DNA of 64,000 nt from NCBI GenBank assembly GCA_043228905.1, contig JBHGNT010000018.1:2666001-2730000 (forward strand), read 5' to 3'. Source of the DNA: Azolla caroliniana. Lineage: Eukaryota > Polypodiophyta. Shown piece after piece: positions 21,353 to 31,266 of the stretch. Within the stretch, counting starts at the first letter, position 1; each line of letters opens with the position of its first letter. The notes beneath the pieces were generated by a model that saw nothing but the letters and a program-made list of their open reading frames with translations, had not been told where the DNA came from and searched no databases. Both the position numbers and the translations under genes were made by a program.

Positions 21353-23092
21353 GATGCACGCTGTGGGTATGCAATAAAATAAGGAGGTTCAGAAAATACA
21401 CAAGCAAAGTGAATGCTTGAAATTTTGATTGAAAGAACTTTATCCAAGAAAGTATCTCATGTCTTTACCCCTCTAGACATATGAGATGTGATTCGAGATC
21501 TGATAACTATGGTAACACTATGGTGTTTTAAAAACCATGGGGGAAAACATAGCTAAGATGTATTTCTCGGATCTCTATCTTGAGTAATCATGGCGGCTCC
21601 CCGAGGCTCAACCATGGTTCTTACATCAATGAAATTTCCTAGATAGCCTTATATTAATGCCAACCCATCATGTATTATATGGTCGAGAAAGTGTATTACG
21701 TGAAAAAACAAGTGCACTCACAAGTAATATTCTAGTCTTGCGAGCAATAAGCAAACGTGATGATAAAATGATAAAATAAGGCACTACTCATAAGAGTTAA
21801 GTAGTGACGAAAACAAGGGTAAAAAAAAAAAGAACCCATGTGTTACCTACGAAAAAAACAATGTCACAAATAAATGGGAAGTGCAAGGTATGCACATATA
21901 CATCCCAATATGATTGTTATAACTTGCACAATTGTGACATAAGCCACAAATTGATACAAGTGATGATGGTGTTGTGCGCAAAGATGTAATACTCAAATCC
22001 ATGAGTAAAACATCAATAAGGGAACTCATATGGTTTTACTCGTTTTCTAAGGCTTGATGATAAGAGTTAAACCTAGATGACCCATTGAAAAAAAAAAAAT
22101 CGTTCAACAAGCCACTCCATACGAAAAAATAGTCTACACGTAAAGGTTACATTAAAAATAAACGATGTAAATACTTTATACATGAAAAGGAAGTGGAAAA
22201 AGGAGAGTTAATTGTGGGCGGGTAAATAATAATTACTAGAAAATCATATAAGTGAAACAATACTTATGAAATTAAAATTTAATTAGAATAATCAACAATT
22301 AGGTGTATGAAATCAAACATGCCCTAAGATACGAAACCCTAGGGTAGTTGACATGCACCTCCTCAAGACCACCACATATCCCTAGAATCGGCCAAGTAAT
22401 GGCTAATTAAAGAGGAAAGTGGCATAGGTAAGTGACATATACCTCGTCAAGGCCACATCATCCCTTAGAATCGGCCAATTGATGGCTAATTAAAAAGGAA
22501 AGTGGCATATGTAAGCTACATATACCTTGTGAAGGCCACAACATCCCATAGAATCGGCCAATTGATGGCTTAATAGAGAGTAGAGTGGCATAGGTAGGCA
22601 ACATACACCTCGTCAAGGCCACATCATCCCTTAGAATCGGCCAAGTGATGGCTCAATAGAGGGGAAGAGTGGTATACTCAACATCATATGCAAAACGGCC
22701 ATGAGATAAGCGTGTGCGATTAGAGCAAACACGCTCGACCCAATGCACAAGAATAATTATTATCATAAGAGTTCAAGAGAGGAGAGAGTGGGATATATAT
22801 CGCAATATGCAAAAGGCCATGAGTTGAGCATGTGCGATTAGTGCAAACACGCTCGGCCCGATGCATAATAATAAGTAAAATCGTAGCGTAGTAGGAGGTA
22901 GAAAGAAAGAGAATAAAACGTAATACCAATTTGATTCGACCATAAAGAACGCATAATAGAAAAAGAGAAGAGATCAAAAAAGAAGAATACCGGGTTTAGA
23001 GTGTTATTTTGATCCTGAGAAGAGCATGACGAGCCTTGTTAGATCCCCCTCGCTCACACGCAAAAAACATCAAAACAACAAAAAAATTGTTA
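21353..23092 (-). other. Untranslated leader of element E with internal repeats
   Basis: 1.7 kb between PBS and gag without a supported gene, very long for a chromovirus leader. It contains four tandem copies of a roughly 90-bp unit (about 22,340-22,680; marker GAATCGGCCAA...TGATGGCT) and two copies of a roughly 120-bp unit (about 22,690-22,870; marker GTGCGATTAG...CAAACACGCTCG). Both arrays are diverged between copies. Confidence 0.7.
22340..22680 (-). repeat. Four-copy 90-bp tandem repeat in the E leader
   Basis: Repeating marks on the plus strand are CCTCGTCAAGGCCACA, then AGAATCGGCCAA, TGATGGCT and GAGTGGCATA. Spacing between successive AGAATCGGCC marks is about 86-92 bp. Confidence 0.7.
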
Positions 23093-23110
23093 GTAAAAGC
23101 TCTGATACCA
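23093..23110 (-). promoter_or_regulatory. Primer-binding site of element E (initiator tRNA-Met)
   Basis: Minus strand TGGTATCAGAGCTTTTAC, one base inside the 5' LTR. The first 12 bases match the common plant initiator-Met PBS. Confidence 0.9.
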
Positions 23111-23111
23111 C

Positions 23112-23585
23112 TGTTAAGAGTCTATTACTAATCAATAGACCAAATCAAGTAAAATGGAAGAAAATAGATCGGATAGAAGAACCCGTTCCACCCGACCACC
23201 CCCGAGCTATGATCTAGACATAGCCAACCTACCACCGACGTCCCATACCGCCGGATATTAGGATGACTAATACCTTGGAAGAGATAAACACGATCGTCGA
23301 GACGAAAGCCTAGCCCGCACCACCGGTGTCTACGACAGCAGCCTTCCGACGTGATGATCTCTATGAGGGTAGCTAAGCCTCATATTTATACCTTTTCCTA
23401 GGCCCCTTGAATAGATGTGCCTTTCTAAAAGGCTCTCTATTCATTGGTTGTCTAAATCATGATAGTGCATGCACATATCATTCATTCTATCCAATCATTA
23501 GTCCCCTTTTTAATAATAGTGAACATACCCTTCACTAATGTAAATATTAGTGACCTACCCTCACCAACGTTATGTGTACATAACA
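23112..23585 (-). repeat. 5' LTR of element E
   Basis: 474 bp, near-identical partner of 16653-17126; about four substitutions seen by eye. Followed on the plus strand by the CCTGG duplication and element D. Confidence 0.95.
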
Positions 23586-24567
23586 CCTGGTCTTCCGCCG
23601 ACAATCGAGCCATCTTGAAGAAGTCGAGGGCGACATCTTCATCTTCCGAAACCATGTTACTTCCATTTGAAAATCTTGCCCTCGACAGCATGTCAGCCAT
23701 GGCGTTTTTCTTCCCTGCGATGTGACGGATCTCCGGGTTTAAAGACTTGATGTAGGCGATCCACCTTAGCATAGCAAGATCTGGGGTCGCACATCCCGAG
23801 ACCATTCCGAGAATTGGGAGACAATCTGTCTCTATTATCACTTCTGATCCGATTAGGTAATCTTTGTCCGTCTTCACTGCCGACACAATACCCCAAAGTT
23901 CCCGCTTGACTTGGGCATATCTTTGTTGCTGTTCGCTGAGAACCTTTGCTCCGAACCGGACGGCATATCGCGCATTATCTTCACCTTCTTGATTGATGAC
24001 CCACCCGATTCCGGTTGGGCTCGTATCTACGGTCACGTAAATTGGCTTCCCTTTGGCATAGTCGGCCTTCCTTAGTGCCGGAGCTTCAAGAAGCAGTTTC
24101 TTTAATCTTTGCATCGCCTTTGTGTGCTCGTCTCGCCATTCGAACTTTATCCTTTTCTTTAGTAGTCCATATAACGGTTCGGCGACATGAGCGTAGTGAG
24201 GAATCCATATATGATAAAACGCGCACGCTCCAAGGAACCTTCGAACCTCCGTTTGGTTTTCGCATTCTTCTTTCATGTCTTGGATTGCGTTCACTTTGGA
24301 TGGCGAGGGCTTCTGGCCGTATGCTCCACACAAGTGACCTACCACCAAGATCTCCGGTTGCCCGAATGCGGATTTTTCTCCCGAAAATGTCAAATTCGCA
24401 TCTTCGAGCCTTTGAAGCACCTTCTCGCAATCTTTCATATGATCCGCAACAAACTTTCTACAACCTTCCTTATCTTTCGATTCATCTTTCTCCTCATCCG
24501 AACATCCTTTTATCGGAATATCATCCAAGAATGGCATCGTGATGTCCGGAATGCAATCCTTCAAGAC
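23586..24567 (-). CDS. pol: Element D reverse transcriptase end and RNase H
   Basis: Minus strand, continuing from the TAG at 24568 to the E insertion. It holds the RT catalytic box ITMPFLDDIPIKGC, thumb and connection (EVRRFLGACAFYHIWIPHYA), and RNase H with YVTVDTSPTGIGWVIN, VKRELWGIVSAV, IETDCLPILG and NAMADMLSRARF, so the four acidic positions can be placed. An acidic stretch (VSEDEDVALDFF) links to integrase at 16,652. It is in frame with the preceding ORF; only the TAG (24568-24570) separates them. Confidence 0.88.
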
Positions 24568-25685
24568 CTAATTCATGGCATTCACCATATGAGCCACCGA
24601 GTTCGTTGCACCTTGGGGTAAGGTACACATCCGCACAAGCCCGATCGGAGTCCTCATGGTTGTAATGTCCCGACTGTCGATCGCCAACTGGAATTGGTCA
24701 TATCCGGAGTAGAGATCGCCAATGGAGTAGATGGACCGGCCCGCAAACGCTTCGGCAAATTCGTCCATGCTCGGACCGATTCCGGCATTTCGAATTGTCA
24801 CCTTGTTGACGGGTTGAAGATCTTGGATGAATCGCAATGATCCATTCTTCTTCGGCACCGTGAACCACCTATTGGAATAAGGAGCATTCGACGGTTCTAG
24901 AATTCCCATACTCACCTTCTCCTTTAAGAGCTCGATCAGCTTCGGAAGGTGTGCTCTCGGAACCGGTATCGGTTTCAAGTTCCAAGGCACATGAGGCACC
25001 GTGAAGATCACCATCGGCTCTATAACCTTTGGGTCGGCGCATCCGATTTCTCGTGGGAAGAATGCGAAAGCCTTCCCATGTCTCTCAAGCATATCGCGAA
25101 ACATTCGCTCCTCTTCAGGGAGAAGGAAATCCTCATTTCCAACTCGTAGCTTCCCCTTCGTCTCTTTGGTGAAGTCATGACCTATCTTCTTCGGATCTCT
25201 TAAGCTTGGATCGTTAGCGACTTCCTTCATCTTTTGCCAACTATCTTCTGGTAGCGGAACCGCAACTGGCTTGATCTTCTTATCCACCGTTTTATATTTC
25301 GTGTTGATGTCAGCTTCCTTCATCGAGATGCCACGACGGTATTCATCGATGATAGCGTACATGTTGACGGAGTTAACCGAAATCACGCATTGGTTGTGAA
25401 GATAGCTCAAGTCCACGACGTCCTCGATTTCGCCGATGGTGTCGTTAAATGAGGCTTCTTCCATAATATGAGTCACGAACTCCCCTTCTTCTATTATATT
25501 CTCTTCTTTCAGCATCTTCTCGAATTCTTGTATCCGGCGCTTGTGCTTCTTGTCGGGTAATACTAGTTTACATGCGCCACTAGGTGTGACACATGTTGCT
25601 TCTCCTTGCAATCCACGCACTCTTCTTTCTTGTGGGGTCTTGTGATTGCTCGGACTATTTGTGCCCCATGCTTCAATAGTCCGCT
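24568..25685 (-). CDS. pol: Element D linker and reverse transcriptase start
   Basis: Minus strand, -1 frame relative to gag-protease. The frame is already open at the gag stop (LERTIEAWG immediately follows), so no separate start codon is needed; the first Met is at 25620. Residues 1-190 are a linker of unknown role, conserved with B and F, containing TKYKTVDKKIKPVAVPLPEDS. RT then begins with PRAHLPKLIELLKEKVSMGILEPS, WFTVPKKNGSLRFIQDLQPVNK and IGDLYSGYDQFQLA (first catalytic Asp), and stops at a TAG after VAHMVNAMN. Whether RT enters by frameshifting or by other means is discussed in the findings. Confidence 0.88.
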
Positions 25686-27890
25686 CTAAAAATCCGAGGA
25701 TTCGCCTCCGAGACTATCTCGATTCCTTTCATGATTGGCTCGCACTGTTAGGAATTGGACCGATCTTTGGTTGTCAAGACTCTTTATTCGTGCGAAGGCT
25801 GCTCCATTATCGAACACTTTGGTCTCCATCCGAGATGATGTGATATAAGGTGGCCCTAGGATGACAGGATGCGACGCCGATTCTTGTACGAAGAAGTGTT
25901 GATCCATCTCCACATCCCCGATCGTGACTTTGACATTGGGACAAGCTCCGTACAAGTCCTCCGTAGACTTTGTTGCCGCGTGAATCTTCCATCCGTGGTT
26001 TGTATTGATTGGCCATCTTCCCTTTTTGTAGAAGTCGGTTGACATGAGGTTGATCTCCGAGCCGTGGTCGATCAAGGCTACGACGGTCTCTTTCTTCTCC
26101 CCAATCTTCACCGGCGTCTCCGTTGTCGCTCGTGCCCAATGAGGTCGAGTGTAGTGGCTGTCCACCATATCTTCATCGATTTCGTCTCTTGCCATCGTTA
26201 TGGCATTCGTTTTTGCTTTCTGCGGCTTCTCTTCTTCCTCGTCCGATTGTTGTCTCTTTCTCTTAACAAGGTCCACGATTGTGTCATGGAACTCCTTCTT
26301 CGTAATGCCAAGCAATTCCCTCAAGGACAAAGTTACGTGGCTATCAAGAACTCGTTCTTCGAGAATCTTCTTTAGGTCCGTCGTCTGCTCTATGTCCGAC
26401 CTTAGCTTATAGGTAGGTATGGTCCTTGTCCTCCGAGCGGGGTCTTCGACACCAACCTTCACGGGCTGAACCGTTTCTTCAACTCGTATGCTCGGCACCC
26501 CTTTTCGGCTTGATTCTCGTTCCTCCGTTTGTAAAGGTCGACTCGTCTCCGCATCGTCCTTCTTTTTCACATTCCTTGTTTCATGTCTTTTAGATGGGCC
26601 TTGCTCTTCTATTCTCTTTCTCTTTTCTTCGACGAACACCTCGTGGTTGTCGCACATCACCTCTGCGAGTATGGTGTTGTCGTCCACCGGATCCGACCAC
26701 CCGGTTATGCTTTGCACGTTTCGGTCCGCAAGCTCTACCTCGTTCGATGTGACTTTTCCCTTCTTCTCATATTCGAGAACGGAAGTCCAAAACTTTGCTC
26801 CCGCTCTAGCAGCTTCAGTCTTGTCTTTCCCGACTCTTATTCCGGCCGACGCAGCATAGTGCATCGCATCCACATGAGTCGCATCGGCATCCTCCATAGA
26901 TTTCTTCATTCCTCCTCTTCCGAAATTCACCCGTAGGGGTCTTCTAGTCTCGCTTGAGTAGATCATGTTGTCCTCTATGTATACGATATTTTGTCGAATC
27001 GCCTCTCGAAGGCTCGCACAATCCCTTCTCATGTGGTCCATGCTATCGCACCACACGCATCTAAAGGGTTCTTTTCCTTTAGGACCCCGACGATTCATGT
27101 TGGCTAGCGTGACCTTCTCGAACTTCTTCGCTAGCTCTTCGATGATGTCGTCATCAATCTTCTTTTCTTCCACGTTACTTTGTCTCAGCGGCTCAACTAC
27201 TTTCGGCGGTCTTGCTTTCTCCGTGGTAGTCGGTCCCGTCATGTCGGTGTCATCAACCCATTGGCGACACTTGTCGAGCCTATTGCATGCCCGCTTCACC
27301 GCGATCCAGTCCGCTACGAGCCCATTTGCTTGGGTATCATCTTCGAGAAGAGTCCCCAACTCCCGTCTATCCTTTATGTCCACGGCCTTCAAGAAGTACA
27401 AAGTCTTGTCCTCTTCAAGCAATACTTGGTCCGTATTCGGGAGACGACTAAACATCTGGTCGAATTTGTTGTACACCCTCGAGACGCTCATCTTCTTATT
27501 CTTCTTCTCTATCCACTTCATCAGGGCATGTCGAGTCATCCTCGTTGAGTCTTCAGTCACGAACTCCGCTAGTATCGTTTTCTCGAACTCGGACCATGTT
27601 GTCTTCCCTTCTTGAAGCTCAATGACGCGTCTTTGGATGTTGTTGGCGACAACTCTCTTGAAGCTTGCGATTTGACGTGCCTCGGACACGTCCCTTTGAT
27701 TCATCTCCCTCTTATATGCATCAAGGAACTTCGTAACGTTCCTTCCATCAAATTGGCCCTCGAGCTCTACGACACGATCGACAGCCTTCTCCACGCTCGC
27801 GTCGTTGTCCCGAGATCTCATCATTTGCTCGACGATTAGCATCATCCTTTCGAGCTCTCCTGCTTGGTTGCTTGAGGACGCCATCTCCAA
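25686..27890 (-). CDS. gag: Element D gag-protease
   Basis: 734 residues, Met at 27890, 36 bp inside the PBS. Capsid-like region about 1-215 (FLDAYKREMNQRDVSEARQ, WSEFEKTILAEF, MSVSRVYNKFDQMFSRLP); zinc knuckle at about 283 (CVWCDSMDHMRRDC); charged spacer about 300-600; protease about 610-700 with VVALIDHGSEINLM, GACPNVKVTIGDV and HPVILGPPYI. The active-site triplet is DHG where retroviral-type proteases have DTG or DSG. The frame is otherwise intact, so DHG may be genuine for this lineage. It ends GAT-TTT-TAG. It forms the particle and, if active, processes the polyprotein. No other copy in this window retains the protease for comparison. Confidence 0.9.
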   Translation of the reverse strand: MEMASSSNQAGELERMMLIVEQMMRSRDNDASVEKAVDRVVELEGQFDGRNVTKFLDAYKREMNQRDVSEARQIASFKRVVANNIQRRVIELQEGKTTWSEFEKTILAEFVTEDSTRMTRHALMKWIEKKNKKMSVSRVYNKFDQMFSRLPNTDQVLLEEDKTLYFLKAVDIKDRRELGTLLEDDTQANGLVADWIAVKRACNRLDKCRQWVDDTDMTGPTTTEKARPPKVVEPLRQSNVEEKKIDDDIIEELAKKFEKVTLANMNRRGPKGKEPFRCVWCDSMDHMRRDCASLREAIRQNIVYIEDNMIYSSETRRPLRVNFGRGGMKKSMEDADATHVDAMHYAASAGIRVGKDKTEAARAGAKFWTSVLEYEKKGKVTSNEVELADRNVQSITGWSDPVDDNTILAEVMCDNHEVFVEEKRKRIEEQGPSKRHETRNVKKKDDAETSRPLQTEERESSRKGVPSIRVEETVQPVKVGVEDPARRTRTIPTYKLRSDIEQTTDLKKILEERVLDSHVTLSLRELLGITKKEFHDTIVDLVKRKRQQSDEEEEKPQKAKTNAITMARDEIDEDMVDSHYTRPHWARATTETPVKIGEKKETVVALIDHGSEINLMSTDFYKKGRWPINTNHGWKIHAATKSTEDLYGACPNVKVTIGDVEMDQHFFVQESASHPVILGPPYITSSRMETKVFDNGAAFARIKSLDNQRSVQFLTVRANHERNRDSLGGESSDF

Positions 27891-27925
27891 GTATTAATCT
27901 CGACTTGATCCTTCCTACCGCCTCT

Positions 27926-27943
27926 TTCACGTCGGGTTCACCA
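27926..27943 (-). promoter_or_regulatory. Primer-binding site of element D (tRNA-Trp)
   Basis: Minus strand TGGTGAACCCGACGTGAA, 8 bp inside the 5' LTR, a perfect 18-bp complement to the 3' end of plant tRNA-Trp as I recall its sequence. Confidence 0.82.
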
Positions 27944-27951
27944 CTTAATTA

Positions 27952-28946
27952 TGTCGTGAAGATCCGTCACTACGCGCGGATCGTGAGGCGGAACCGCCGG
28001 GGTTCTGGACCAGAAGGATTTAGAGTCGATACAAGCTTTGGCGAGAAAGTACTTAAGATAGATTGGGAAAGAGAGAAGATGAGATTACACGATTGATTTG
28101 ATAACGAAATTCTTCTTCTTAATTTTCATAAAAAAAAAACCGTGTTTTTCTCCTCCCCCTTCCCTCTTTTATAGATGCTCTCATCCATATGATGCATGTG
28201 AGGGTACAAGACATGCATAAATTGCATGTTTGCCATTTGGCGCTTAAGTATTACATGTGGTGCATGCTAACCATGTCACTCATTTTAGCACTCATGGATG
28301 AGAATTTACATGTAAAAGTACAATGATAGAAATATAATTTCAATTAAATACCATGGCTTAATGGTAAGCCATTTGACTCTTAACTTGGAGGTGCAAGGTT
28401 CGAATCCACACTTGCCCTCCTTGTATATGTAAATATGTATATATATTTATATATTTATTTTATCTAGTCGCCGATTCGCCGGATGTCGCTGCCGGATACC
28501 GGTGCCTCGCCGGATGCCGCCGCCGGATTGCCGTCGGATGCCGTCGGATCACCGGCTCCATCGCCGGTCCGGTTTTGGTTGGCCAAAACCCTTTTCGAGT
28601 AGCTAGCCACCTCCACTCTAAGTTCAAGTTACCTTGAACTCTCTATGCTCCACACATAGACACAAAGATAATATCTTTTGCTCCACCTTATATATGATGA
28701 GAGCCGTATTTGTCGTGCCTATGTGGGATATCTCACAATTTTCTCTTTTCTTTTCACAAACTTTATACCCTTATATCTTGACATTTAGTTGTCCATTTCT
28801 CGTGTAATAAAGTGCATTTGAAACCTCCATCATTTTGTACTTAGATATTAAAAATGTTTTATTCACAATTATTGTGTTATGTGATTCATACTTGATTTCG
28901 TACGTTTTATGGGATTTTCACACTATTGCCGAAAATCTTCACGACA
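27952..28946 (-). repeat. 5' LTR of element D
   Basis: 995 bp, same 12-bp terminal inverted repeats and minus-strand TATA (28166-28173) as the 3' LTR. It has the shorter form of the CCGGAT-rich block. Confidence 0.92.
28354..28424 (+). other. tRNA-derived segment in D 5' LTR
   Basis: A box TGGCTTAATGG (28354-28364) and a consensus B box GGTTCGAATCC (28397-28407), 43 bp apart; the partner LTR has one C-to-T change in the B box. Antisense to the element, about 180 bp upstream of its TATA. Confidence 0.62.
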
Positions 28947-30191
28947 ACGACTAGCAAAGGTGATCGGTAGGTCGAGTGCTCCTTCGCCGGGTTGAGCGAG
29001 CACTGCACCAATCGCGAAGGCGGAAGCATCGGAGTAAACGTGGAATTCTTTGTTCCAGTTTGGGGATCGGAGGATGGGGGCCTTAGTTAAGCACTCCTTC
29101 AAGAGCTTGAATGAGCGGGTGCACTCTTCCGTCCAAGTGTACTGCTTTAGTAAGGCATAGAGTGGTCTTGCCTTGTCTATGAACATCTTAATGAAGCGTC
29201 TATAGTAACCCGGGTACCCCATGAACCCTTGTAGTTGTTTCTCGTTCGCGGGAGGTGGCATGTCAAGAATGAGCTTTACTTTTGCCTCATCGGTCGAGAT
29301 TCCATGTCGGGACACAACTTGACCTAATATGAGTACGTGTTTGACCCAGAATTGGCACTTGAGGGGGTTGAGGGAGAGTTGATAGTCCCAACACTTTTCG
29401 AACGTCAAGCGGAGGAGTGCCAGGTGGTCATGCCATTTAGAATTGCAACATAAATTGTCGACATAGGACTCCACCCCTTGTCGTAACCTTGCCGTGAAGA
29501 TGTGGTCCACTGCCCTTTGATAGGTGCTCAGGGCACTTGTCAGTCCGAAGGGCATTTGCTTATATGTGAAGATACCAAATTCAGTGGCAAAGGCCGTCTT
29601 GTGTTGATCCTTGGGCACCACTGAGATTTGGTTGTACCCTGAGAACCCATCGATGAAACTATAGGCTTCTGCACCCGCGATTCTTTCGAGTAAGTGCTCG
29701 ATGTAGGGTACCGGGTAGTTATCCTTGATGGTGGCTTCGTTGACTTCGCGGTAGTCTACACATATGCGGATTTGACCATTCTTCTTTGGGACAACTACAA
29801 TCAGGGAGACCCAAGTTGTTTGTTTGATCAGGTAGATGATGCCTGCGTCTAACATTTTATTGATTTCGGCTTTTACTTGTTGAGCGTAGTTAGGGTTCAT
29901 TGGGCGCGGTCTTTGTCGGATTGGGCGGGTGTCGACCCGCATGGGGATGCTATGGGTGACGATTTCAACTGGGACACCTTTCATGTCTACATACGACCAT
30001 GCTAACACGTCGTTAAATTCTATGAGGAGGGCGATCAAGCACGTCTCCTCATCCGACTGGAGATTTGTGACGATGAACACTGGTTTGGGGTCCACCTCAT
30101 TTCCGAGATTCATTTCTTTAACTCTCGCCAGTCCGTCGCATGCCTCGCCTAGGATGTGAGGGGTGCATTGTGGTCTCTTACAAGCCACCAC
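28947..30191 (-). pseudogene. pol: Element C reverse transcriptase and RNase H start
   Basis: Minus strand, about 415 residues, ending at the D insertion. An N-terminal block before RT contains WSYVDMKGVPVEIVTHSIPM, typical of Tat/Athila-side plant Ty3/gypsy elements. RT has VVPKKNGQIRICVDYREVN, SFIDGFSGYNQI (first Asp) and KQMPFGLTSALSTYQ. The catalytic box reads YVDN instead of YVDD, a single G-to-A change that would abolish activity. RNase H starts VYSDASAFAIGAVLAQ and continues across element D at 14,138. The frame is otherwise open. A decayed stretch (30,192-30,315) separates it from the protease. Confidence 0.85.
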
Positions 30192-30315
30192 CCTACTCCC
30201 TTGTTCATAAGGACGGGAAGGTCACCTCTATCGAGGTCTTCTGAGTGGTCACATCCTCTTCCTGGCACATGATTCGTTGCACTAGATCTTCGTCTTTTAT
30301 GTCTACTTGTTTTCG

Positions 30316-30978
30316 CTAAGGTACGAGAGTGGTGACATTAAAACATGAGATTGTGTCTCCATCCTCATTGCAACACTTTGTACCAATGGGGTACATTGTG
30401 TCGGTTGTGGCAAGAGCGTACACCCAATTCATCTTTGACGCATCGGAAGCTATGGATTGGTCTTCTCTCGCATTCTCTGCCCTAGGATTAGTGGATTTTT
30501 TGGTAAACGATTGACCCCTAGCCAAGATCTGAACTGTTTTTGTGGGGTTACATGCCAGGAGGTTGGTCTTGAAATCTGTGGTTTCTGACCAATCGTCCAC
30601 AAGAGGGTTGCCTTCTTGTTTGTGCACTTTTTGTGTGTATGCTTTGATGCGAAAGGTTTTGTTGTTTTTACACATATAGATTGTATCGTTCCCAAAACCC
30701 ATCACAAGGCGGCTTACATGTAGGAATGGCCTCCCTAGTAAACACTCGTAAGCCACATGATTGGATGATCTTGTGACGAAGAAGGTGAGATTGAACTCGA
30801 CCCCGTGGATAGTGAAGTGGTGTGTAGGGATCATGCCTTCTGGCCGTTGGATGGACCCATCTATCATTCGGAGTTTGATGTTTGAAGGAAGCATTTTTGG
30901 GCTCCCCCACTTACACCAACATTTGTAGTTGACTATACTTACCCTTGCTCCGGTGTCAATGATCGCGTCACACATCAT
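30316..30978 (-). pseudogene. pol: Element C protease region
   Basis: 220 residues on the minus strand. Aspartic protease motif CDAIIDTGARVSIV (canonical DTG) near the N-terminus and YECLLGRPFLH (the I/L-L-G flap-distal motif) at about residue 85, followed by a long spacer to RT with no recognised domain. This enzyme would cut the Gag-Pol polyprotein. It overlaps the preceding gag-end frame by a few bases in another phase, so a frameshift lies near 30,976. Confidence 0.75.
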
Positions 30979-31266
30979 GCCGTTGACACAGACGGGGAGA
31001 GTGAAACTAGTATCGTTGCTCTCGAACTATCTATTGGTGTTCCTTCGGGTTGTTTAGGGACTGTGGTAGTATGAGGGACGTGGGTGTGTATCTTTTCTCC
31101 GTAACTTGCTGATAAGTTTCCATTGAGGCGGCGAAGGACATCGTGCCATGGTTGGATGTCGAGTTTGAGCAGTTCTTCAAGTGTGAAGTCTATTTCCTTG
31201 GCGAGGATAGGTCGTAGTTGGGGGTTGTTAGTCATGAAGGTGCTGGTGTAGCTCTGTACTTCGCGT
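30975..31266 (-). pseudogene. gag: Element C gag-protease link, cut by element F
   Basis: Minus strand, from the F edge at 31266: REVQSYTSTFMTNN, then a charged stretch (LEELLKLDIQPWHDVLRRL) ending near the protease. It resembles the region between gag and protease but has no diagnostic motif. The preceding gag middle is not found on the other side of F, where copia sequence begins instead. Confidence 0.5.

Larger units (their letters stand above)
16653..23585 (-). mobile_element. Element E: complete chromovirus, TSD CCTGG
   Basis: The LTRs are both 474 bp and differ at about four positions by eye, so the insertion is young. The 5-bp flanks CCTGG (16648-16652 and 23586-23590) match perfectly. 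It has an initiator tRNA-Met PBS, a gag with a CCHC knuckle, a pol ending in a chromodomain, and a purine tract (AGTAGGGGAGTA) next to the 3' LTR. It sits in the RNase H-integrase link of element D. Two defects are visible: the protease active site is absent and a stop precedes the chromodomain. Confidence 0.95.
14139..28946 (-). mobile_element. Element D: complete Ty3/gypsy retrotransposon, TSD ACGA
   Basis: Best-preserved member of the TGTCG group. The LTRs (14139-15190 and 27952-28946) differ by about seven substitutions by eye plus one 57-bp indel. It has a tRNA-Trp PBS, gag-protease, RT-RNase H and integrase, and a purine tract. Flanks ACGA (14135-14138) and ACGA (28947-28950) are a perfect 4-bp repeat. 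The host is the RNase H frame of element C, which is continuous across it. Coding capacity is intact apart from one TAG in RT and the later insertion of chromovirus E at 16653-23585. Confidence 0.93.

Noticed and set aside
28354-28424. Functional tRNA-Lys gene in LTR D
   Set aside because: A and B boxes and a CTT anticodon-like loop are present, but the acceptor and T stems do not pair; kept as a tRNA-derived relic.
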